NCBI GenBank assembly: GCA_911728435.2 | Contig: OU452198.1 | Coordinates: 16,898,001 to 16,962,000 of the forward strand | DNA from: Apoderus coryli | Lineage: Eukaryota > Arthropoda > Insecta > Coleoptera > Attelabidae | Direction: 5' to 3' | DNA: 64,000 nucleotides | Part shown: piece after piece, positions 57,656-64,000 of the stretch | Layout: each line of letters starts with the position of its first letter | Position numbering within the stretch: the stretch's first letter is position 1 | Notes under the pieces: generated by a model | Seen by the model: only the letters and a program-made list of their open reading frames with translations | The model's database searches: none | What the model was told of the DNA's origin: nothing | Made by a program: the position numbers and the translations under genes

Positions 57656-57781
57656 GTTATATTAAATCAGATACATCTTTAGTAACCAGCTAAAGCCATT
57701 TTCACTATCTAAATAAGTTCTTAATAAATTAATCGTGCAACACAATAACCTCAAATATCCATTAGTGTATTTAATATTTAC

Positions 57782-57938
57782 CAAGAACTCCTATTCTATA
57801 GTTTATTGCAACTAATACGACATCTTCCATCATAAAATGATCCGGGCCCCCGCCAGATTGATCATTCGAACCTACTACAAATGCACCACCATGTATATAG
57901 ACCAAAGTGGGCTTTAAAGGTTGAGAGCTGTTAGGTAA
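57782..57938 (-). CDS. carboxylesterase, second exon in the window (oxyanion hole)
   Basis: 157 bp after a TTTTAG acceptor: LPNSSQPLKPTLVYIHGGAF, VVGSNDQSGGGPDHFMMEDV, VLVAINYRIGVLG, split across the GTAAAT donor. HGGAF forms the oxyanion hole, and 'V.INYR.G.LGF' is the classic strand and turn before the next exon. Phase 0 to phase 1. Confidence 0.95.
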
Positions 57939-58048
57939 CTAAAACAAAACAAAAATACTGGAAATTTTACAATAGTCTTTGATTTGGGATTTTTTGGACA
58001 ACTGTTTCAGTATATTATAGGTAACGCACGATACTGTTGCTCAATATT

Positions 58049-58504
58049 TTAGCACTTTCTGCAATGCCTAAAATGAATGAGTTTGTTGGTATGGACATTT
58101 CGAACCGTTTGCGCTGAATTCCAGTGCATGCATTTCAGATACGCATTTCTATATTGTATCTGGTTCACGCTGGAGTTTCTTATCATGTTTTTAAGTAGCC
58201 CCCACAAATAAAAATCTAATGGATTCATATCTGGCGACCTAGAGGGCCAAGAAATGTGCCCTGGTCGACATATTTCGCGATCGGGATAGTTTCTATTCAG
58301 CCACTCCCTCACTGCTCTGCCATAATGGGGCGGAGCACCATCCAATTGCATCCACACGTTGTACTTGGTATTTAATGCGATTTCTACCAACAACTCAACT
58401 AAAGAATTTGCATTCAAGTGTGGGTAAAACGTGAGGGTCACAAAAATGACGACCTATGAGTGCAAATCAAATATTCAGTTCAGTGGGGCACGTGTCACAC
58501 CCTG
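58049..58504 (-). pseudogene. mariner-like element remnant with transposase catalytic segment
   Basis: The tip CAGGGTGTGACACG ends at 58504 before TA. Inside, on the minus strand: TLTFYPHLNANSLVELLVEI, VWMQLDGAPPHYGRAVREWL, ISWPSRSPDMNPLDFYLWGL. The second and third acids are 36 residues apart, like the intact element at 18.3 kb. The N-terminus and first acid are gone, and the C-terminus is out of frame. It lies just upstream of an esterase exon in the same orientation. Confidence 0.8.
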
Positions 58505-59102
58505 TATCTCGGTAACAAAGCATTGTTGAACCCCTGTGGATATCAAATTTTTTTCATGTCTTGATTAGTAGAATCTGCTGTGTGAATTGGGCCCTTAAAA
58601 ACAGGCAACAAGCAAATTGAAAAACTCCTTTTAAAGAAAAATGTGAAAAATTGCAGCTTCCAGGATTTGGCCCGGAAACTCTCAACTCAACCTAACCTAA
58701 TTTCCGGATTAAAACAGACAATACAATTTCTCATCACAAAAATATGGACATACATAGTTATTGTAACTCTTTTCGTTTAGGAAATATGATTTCTTTAACT
58801 TTTGAACCCTCAAAGAATTATTCGGGTACGCCGATTGCCATCAAAAACAATAGGGATCGGGGGATATTTGGAAAATTGATTTTACTAAGGAAAAACACGT
58901 TTTTGACTAAAAGTGAATACCAACAACACATAAATATACGGAATCACATACACTTAGTAATTAGGGGACCTCAAAAGGTGTATTTCCATCAAAAGTTAAT
59001 TCCACATCGAATTTTTGACCTGATCCTAAGAGGTCGCTTGTATGCTATACCAGCATAGTGTACAGAAACTTTAGTCGTAATCGGGGGACCTCAAAACATA
59101 TA
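58505..59102. other. non-coding intronic stretch
   Basis: A 104-codon frame at 58744-59058 is open but shows nothing I recognise. The rest is unassigned. Confidence 0.35.
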
Positions 59103-60052
59103 CCGGGTGGGCAGTATATTCGCCTCGGTCTCTCATAGCCTAACAAAATTGAAATTGCAAATTTTGCTTACGTGGGTGTATGTAGATCTACCAGGAGCAT
59201 TTAACACACATGTTTTTAAATATACCGGGTGTCCCAGAAAAGTGTGGCATATCAAAGTTATATTTTTTTAAATAGAACACCCAGTATTTTTTGGATTTTT
59301 TGAAGACTTTGGATAAAATAAAGTAAAGTTATTGTTATGATCCCTATACCCAAATCTACCCGTTTGGCCAATTTTTGCGTTTTTTGCAAAAAATAGGGTC
59401 ATTTTGAAAAACATTCTGTGCGTTTATTTTTTTAACTAAACCGTCTAAAATTTTAAAATGGCAAGTGGATAGGACATACATTAGGTCGGTGTATTGTCCA
59501 ATTGTAAATATTGTACAGGGTGGTCACAATTTTTTATTGTTCTCATCAATCATATTTATTTAAATAACTTTTTTATTTTAAATAGCACACCATAGCACCT
59601 GTCGATACTAATTAATGTTCTCGATACTAATTAATGTTCTCTATCAAATGGTATTAGGCTTCCCTATACCTAACTATCACCGTTTCCCAAGAAATAATTA
59701 TTTTAACTTATTTATCTTATTGATTTGACTTTTAATAGTAGGTACACCCTGTAATTTACATTATTAAATGACTATTGGCTGATCGGTATTCGAATATTAC
59801 AACAGTTTTTCCGTAGACAAATTGGAACTTAAAATACAACAAGGTTTCTCTACCTTCAAGTGGGACCATACTCATCGTACTTAAAAACTTTTACACTACA
59901 ATTTAATGGGCACCTAATTCTAAGAAACTCTGAAAGTTAAAACTTAATAATAATAAAATAGGTACAAATTTTTAATATTCAGTAACATATTCATAATTCT
60001 TAAAAATTAACAACAAAAAAAGACCTATATCATACATACCTATTTACTATAG

Positions 60053-60660
60053 CTACAAAACATGCTCAAAATGTTGGCCGTTAATTTTCAATACACAGAT
60101 GAATTCTTTTTTCAAATGAATGTCTGACATTTGCTAATAATTGTGGTGCAATTCTATCAAAAGCAGTTTTAATTCGCTGTTACATAATATCATCCCGTGT
60201 TGTTGTTGGCGTATCATAAACAATGTTTTTATTATATACCCATAAGAAAAAAAAATCGCGTGCAGCACAGTACACGTGATAGAAGTGAATACTTACTTTC
60301 TTTGCCTTGTAAAAGAACACCCTAAGTGTAGCTGTGCCTATGCATGCCGTCGTTTTCTCTCGCTATTATATACATATGGTATGGGATAGGATGTAGTGTG
60401 TAGCATACACCACAAATATCTCTATCTCTCTCTCCCTCATATTTGTTATATGCTTCATCTCTTTTGCGGGACGAAAATTTTATAAATCGTGTCGTGACGC
60501 GACCTTGAAAAATCACTCTCATGCGGCCAAAGAAGTATTCACTTCAAAAATCTGGTGGTGTTAAGTCTGGAGACTTTGGGCGCTTGTTTTATGGATCAGC
60601 GCGGCCAATCCATTTCGCAGGAAATAAACGATCTAGAGTACGCCTTACTAGCCTATGAAA
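60053..60660 (-). pseudogene. mariner-like transposase C-terminus split by a MITE
   Basis: On the minus strand: RTLDRLFPAKWIGRADP, KSPDLTPPDF, then a 288-bp insertion, then FFL(W)G and II(K)TLF-like sequence, TAFDRIAPQLLANVR and NGQHFEHVL at the stop (60053-60055). The third catalytic acid is present; earlier parts are missing, and further one-base shifts occur near the end. Confidence 0.75.
60258..60545. mobile_element. 288-bp MITE inserted in a transposase gene
   Basis: AAAAATC is duplicated at 60251-60257 and 60546-60552. Subterminal AGAAGTGAATACTT recurs inverted at the two sides (60281-60294 and 60531-60545), although the left end carries 24 bp more than the right. The 66-codon frame inside is chance. 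Confidence 0.65.
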
Positions 60661-61411
60661 ATGTCATCAAATCAATAAGACAAATAAGTTAAAATATTGT
60701 TTTCTTGGAAAACAGTCACGGTTAGGTATAGGGAAGCCTAATACCATTTGATAGAGAACATTAATTAGTATCGACAGGTGCTATGAAATATAGGGTGTGC
60801 TATTTAAAATAAAAAGTGATTTAAATAATGATTGATAAGAACAATAAAAAATTGTGACCACCCTGTACAATATTTACAATTGGACTATACACCGACCTAA
60901 TGTATGTCATATCCACTTGCCATTTTAAATGTTTAAACGGTTTAGTTAAAAAAATAAACGCACAGAATGTTTTTCAAAATGACCCAATTTTTGCAAAAAA
61001 CGCAAAAATTGGTCAAACGGGTGGATTTAGGTATAAGGATCATAACAATAACATTACTTTATTTTATCCAAAGTCTTCAAAAAATACTGGATGTTCCATT
61101 TAAAAAATATAACATTGATATGCCACACTTTTCATACACCCACGTAAACAAAATTTGCAATTTCATTTTTTTTTTCTGCAGTAATCCATCTTAGAGAGGA
61201 GTTGAATGTGTAAGACACAAATAGTTTGGTGGAGTAGACGTTGTTTTATTTGTGTCTTAATTTCAATTTTGTTAGGCTATGAGAGACCGAGGCGAATGTA
61301 CTGCCCGACCCGGAATATCCATCCAAATTTCCACACTAAATTTTTGTCCGATCGCAGTATTTTTCTTCTATCCTATACTAGTGTAGGTTACGAGAGGCAA
61401 AACTAACTTAC

Positions 61412-61552
61412 TGTCCTCGTAAATACATTTAAATTTAAGGAATCTTTCTCGGCACCAGAGTACTTCTCACCGAACAGATCGCATTGTGGCATTATATTTC
61501 CTTGTTTGGTAGCATCTTTTATATCTGACCATGGTTCCAGGGGCTGCGGCGG
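61412..61552 (-). CDS. carboxylesterase, first exon visible in the window
   Basis: 141 bp, 47 codons, after an AG acceptor and before a GTAAGT donor, phase 0 at both ends: PPQPLEPWSDIKDATKQGNI, MPQCDLFGEKYSGAEKDSLN, LNVFTRT. 'PP.P..PW...DAT..G..C' and 'ED.L.LNV.TP' are the conserved N-terminal blocks of insect carboxylesterases; this one has EKDSLNLNV. The 60-70 residues that should precede it (ending in 'GIPYA.PP.G.LRF') were not found up to 64000, so the gene is 5'-incomplete here. Confidence 0.93.
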
Positions 61553-61587
61553 CTAAAAAATATAAAATAGAAATTATCATTGTTATA

Positions 61588-63446
61588 CAGGGTGAGTCAT
61601 GAGGAACTGTACATACTTCTACCATAAGTAGAGGCACATTAGGGGATCATCAAATGACCATTAAAAACTGTCTCCTTGTTTTCATTATTAATATACAGGG
61701 TGAATTATGGATATTCACCAAAACAATGTTTAGTCATATCGTTTCAATGATTAAGTCGATTTATCTCATTTTTTTATAGAAGTGTGTATTGGTGCCTGGC
61801 AACTAACTGACATATTCAGAATTGAGAAAATCCTGGTCCGTCTTCGAGAAAATTTGTGGGACTGCTTCATATTCAACACTTCACCCTGTATATGATTTTT
61901 CAAAAATCTGATATAATTTTTTCAGAGGGCATACATAGACAGTTAGACCTGGGTGTTTGAATTTTTTGTTACACTCACCTCACATTTCCAATTAAAGATT
62001 CATTTTAGAGCCAAATTGAAAATTGGCAATAATAAAGTATGTTACTGTACAATAATGCTTAGTTATTAAAAAGAAATCTTCAAAATAGACAAAAACGACA
62101 CTCACTGTGCTCCAGTATGGTAGATACGATAATTTGAATTGATTTACAGGGCCGGATTTAAAAATCTGGCATATCTGGTTCATCCCAAAAATTCACCCTG
62201 TACGTAACTTTTTCCCCCGTAACAGACAGAAAACAGATAAAAAATGTTTGTAATAACCTAGTTTTCTTATTTGTTTGAGGAAAACTCATGTGTCTAATTA
62301 TTTTAATCGGAATGAAATGAACAAGCCAGAGAAATGTTTATTCATAAATTAAGAAATAAAATAAAATACAATAACCAAACAATAAAACAGTTTTAACAAT
62401 GTGGAACAAAGTAAAAAACAATTTATCAAACATTACGATTATAAAACACAACAGCTCATTAACGCAGAATTATTCACTGTTAATAATATGAGAAATGACC
62501 CATTGACAATCAGAAAATCCATTACACATTTAAACATTCGTCAAGAAAAGTGTATCAAGGCAGATGGATTTCATTTTGAACATCTTTTATAATCGTAATG
62601 TTTATTAAATTGTTTTTTACTTTGTTCCACATTGTTAAAATTGTTTTATTGTTTGGTTATTGTTTTTTATTTAATTTCTTAATTTATGAATAAACATTTC
62701 CCTGGCTTGTTCATTTCATTCCGATTAAAATAATTAGACACATGAGTTTTCCTCAAACAAATAAGAAAACTAGGTTATTACAAACATATTTTATCTGTTT
62801 TCTGTCTATTACGGGTGGAAAAAGTTACATATACAGGTTGAATTATTGGGATGATCCAGGTATGCCAGATTTTTAAATCCGGCCCTGTAATTCAATTCAA
62901 ATTATGGTATTTACCATACTGGAGCACAGTGTGTGGCGTTTCTGTCAATTTTGAATATTTATTTTTAATAACTAAACATTATTATACAGTAAGATACTTC
63001 ATTATTGCCAGTTTTCAATTTGGCTCTAAAATGAATCTTTAATTGGAAATGTGAGGTGAGTGTAACAAAAAATTCAAATACTCAGGTCTAACTGTCTATT
63101 TATGCCCTCTGAAAAAATTATATCAGATTTTTGAAAAAGCATGTACAGGGTGACGTGTTGAATATGAAGCAGTCCCACAAATTTTCTCGAAGACGGACCT
63201 GGATTTTCTCAATTCTGAATATGTCAGTTAGTTGCCTGGCACCAATACACACTTCTATAAAAAAATGAGATAAATCGACTTAATCATTGAAAAGATATGA
63301 CGAAACATTGTTTTGGTGAATATTCATAATTCACCCTGTATATTAATAATGAAAACAAGGAGACAGTTTTTAATGGTCATTTGATGATCCCCTAATGTGC
63401 CTCTACTTATGGTAGAAGTATGTACAGTTCCTCGTGACTCACCCTG
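61588..63446. mobile_element. nested palindromic mariner-derived element
   Basis: CAGGGTGAGTCATGAGGAAC and its inverse are bordered by TA at 61586 and 63447. Inside, further paired tips lie at 61696/63338 (CAGGGTGAATTATGG), near 61885/63147, and at about 62199/62829. The arms pair from both edges to about 62400 and 62600. The centre has only a transposase tail. Confidence 0.8.
62401..62592 (+). pseudogene. mariner-like transposase C-terminal tail
   Basis: The last 60 or so codons read IRKSITHLNIRQEKCIKADG and FHFEHLL before a stop, the same ending as other transposases in this window. The rest of the gene is absent. Confidence 0.6.
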
Positions 63447-64000
63447 TATATGTGTCTATCAATTTTCTCTTAAAGATACAGGGTGACTTCAAAAAAGGAG
63501 GAGGTTCTATCTTCGACTGATACCTACGTATTTTTAGCTCTCCATATCATATATGTATATATGGTGACTATTAGTTTCATGAAATTTTTTTAGCTCTCCA
63601 TATCATATATCGTCAGTCTAATGTGAAATGTGCATAAGTCCAAAATGAACAATTTTACAGGAGAAGCAAAAAACTGATTTCCTGTTTTATAAAAATAGAT
63701 TTTGAGTCAAAAATAGCGGTTCTAAAATCAAAATGTGTGAAAAATAATGTTTTTTGTCAAATAAACATATTTTTGGCAACTATAAGGGAGTTAGGCACAT
63801 TTCATACTTTAAGTTGCTATAGTTTGGGAGTTAGGCATTTTCCAGTCAATTAAAATAGCTACGTTATTTTGAATAAAAACTCATTTTATTTGTTAACACC
63901 TAATATTATCAAATTAACCATGAGAAACTTTAACCCAGAACAACAAAACAAAACTTGATGTAGGTATACATATTATTTATATCTAATAAACTTATTCATG
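63447..64000. other. non-coding right edge
   Basis: Another mariner tip (ATACAGGGTGACTTC) starts at 63478 and presumably belongs to an element that continues beyond the window. The motif TAGCTCTCCATATCATATA occurs twice (63536 and 63590). No esterase exon was found here. Confidence 0.45.

Larger units (their letters stand above)
59103..61313. mobile_element. three nested mariner-type inverted repeats
   Basis: Outer pair CCGGGTGGGCAGTATATTCG (59103) with its inverse at 61313; middle pair from CCGGGTGTCCCAGAAAAGTG (59225), whose partner is truncated at about 61132; inner pair CAGGGTGGTCACAATTTTTT (59516) with its inverse ending 60865. The right middle end has lost its last bases at the junction with the outer arm. 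A broken transposase and a small MITE lie in the centre. The set fills most of a 3.5-kb esterase intron. Confidence 0.75.

Noticed and set aside
58681..58705. two TTAGG units on the minus strand, possible telomeric repeat
   Set aside because: Only two units in an interior position; chance.
61600..64000. search for the missing N-terminal esterase exon
   Set aside because: No minus-strand segment resembling the G-I-P-(Y/F)-A-x-P-P block was found; the region is transposon.

Overview
This is AT-rich, intron-containing animal DNA, almost certainly from an insect and plausibly a beetle. That assignment is an inference from the esterase sequence, the mass of Tc1/mariner elements with termini like TACAGGGTG and CACCCTGTA, the RTE and Jockey-like LINE tails, and the retrozymes. 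There are no bacterial features, no rRNA and no CRISPR.

Only one host gene is clear: a carboxylesterase-type alpha/beta hydrolase on the minus strand. Six exons, from 61552 down to 29689, join in frame into 489 residues. They contain the HGG oxyanion hole, the GISAG nucleophile elbow, the TDKEG acidic site and the HGDD histidine site. The first 60-70 residues lie beyond the right edge or in an exon I could not find. Its introns (3.5, 7.9, 1.2, 3.8 and 14.1 kb) are swollen by mobile elements. A weak candidate exon of an unknown gene sits at 15093-15191 (+).

Everything else is a dense, nested graveyard of mobile DNA. Left part (1-16 kb): several long-inverted-repeat mariner derivatives (3.3-4.2, 5.4-7.3, 11.6-13.8 kb) that keep transposase ends but have lost the catalytic core, a 169-bp tandem repeat, a minisatellite, and an RTE LINE tail inserted into a relative of the 11.6-13.8 kb element. 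At 16-23 kb a 1.7-kb Helitron-like repeat is split by two insertions, one carrying a complete mariner-like element with an intact 357-residue transposase (17.7-19.8 kb). At 24-29 kb lie another foldback element and a 1.2-kb repeat that recurs inverted at 56.5-57.7 kb. At 30-36.4 kb are an intact copy of the Helitron-like repeat inside a dead mariner, a LINE tail, and a DD34D mariner whose 5' end was replaced by an inverted copy of its own 3' end. At 50-55 kb a large long-TIR mariner derivative carries a Jockey-like LINE and a higher-order tandem repeat; 58-63.5 kb holds further nested mariner palindromes.

The most exciting system is a pair of retrozyme-like loci: tandem repeats of about 332 bp (55717-56503) and 338 bp (36578-37226, resuming at 40117) whose every full unit carries a type I hammerhead ribozyme. 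Three of the four hammerheads look catalytically complete. The 338-bp array is flanked by a 12-bp duplication, and a related repeat at 7545-7680 supplies the unoccupied site, so it moved as a unit; a hAT-like element later landed in it.
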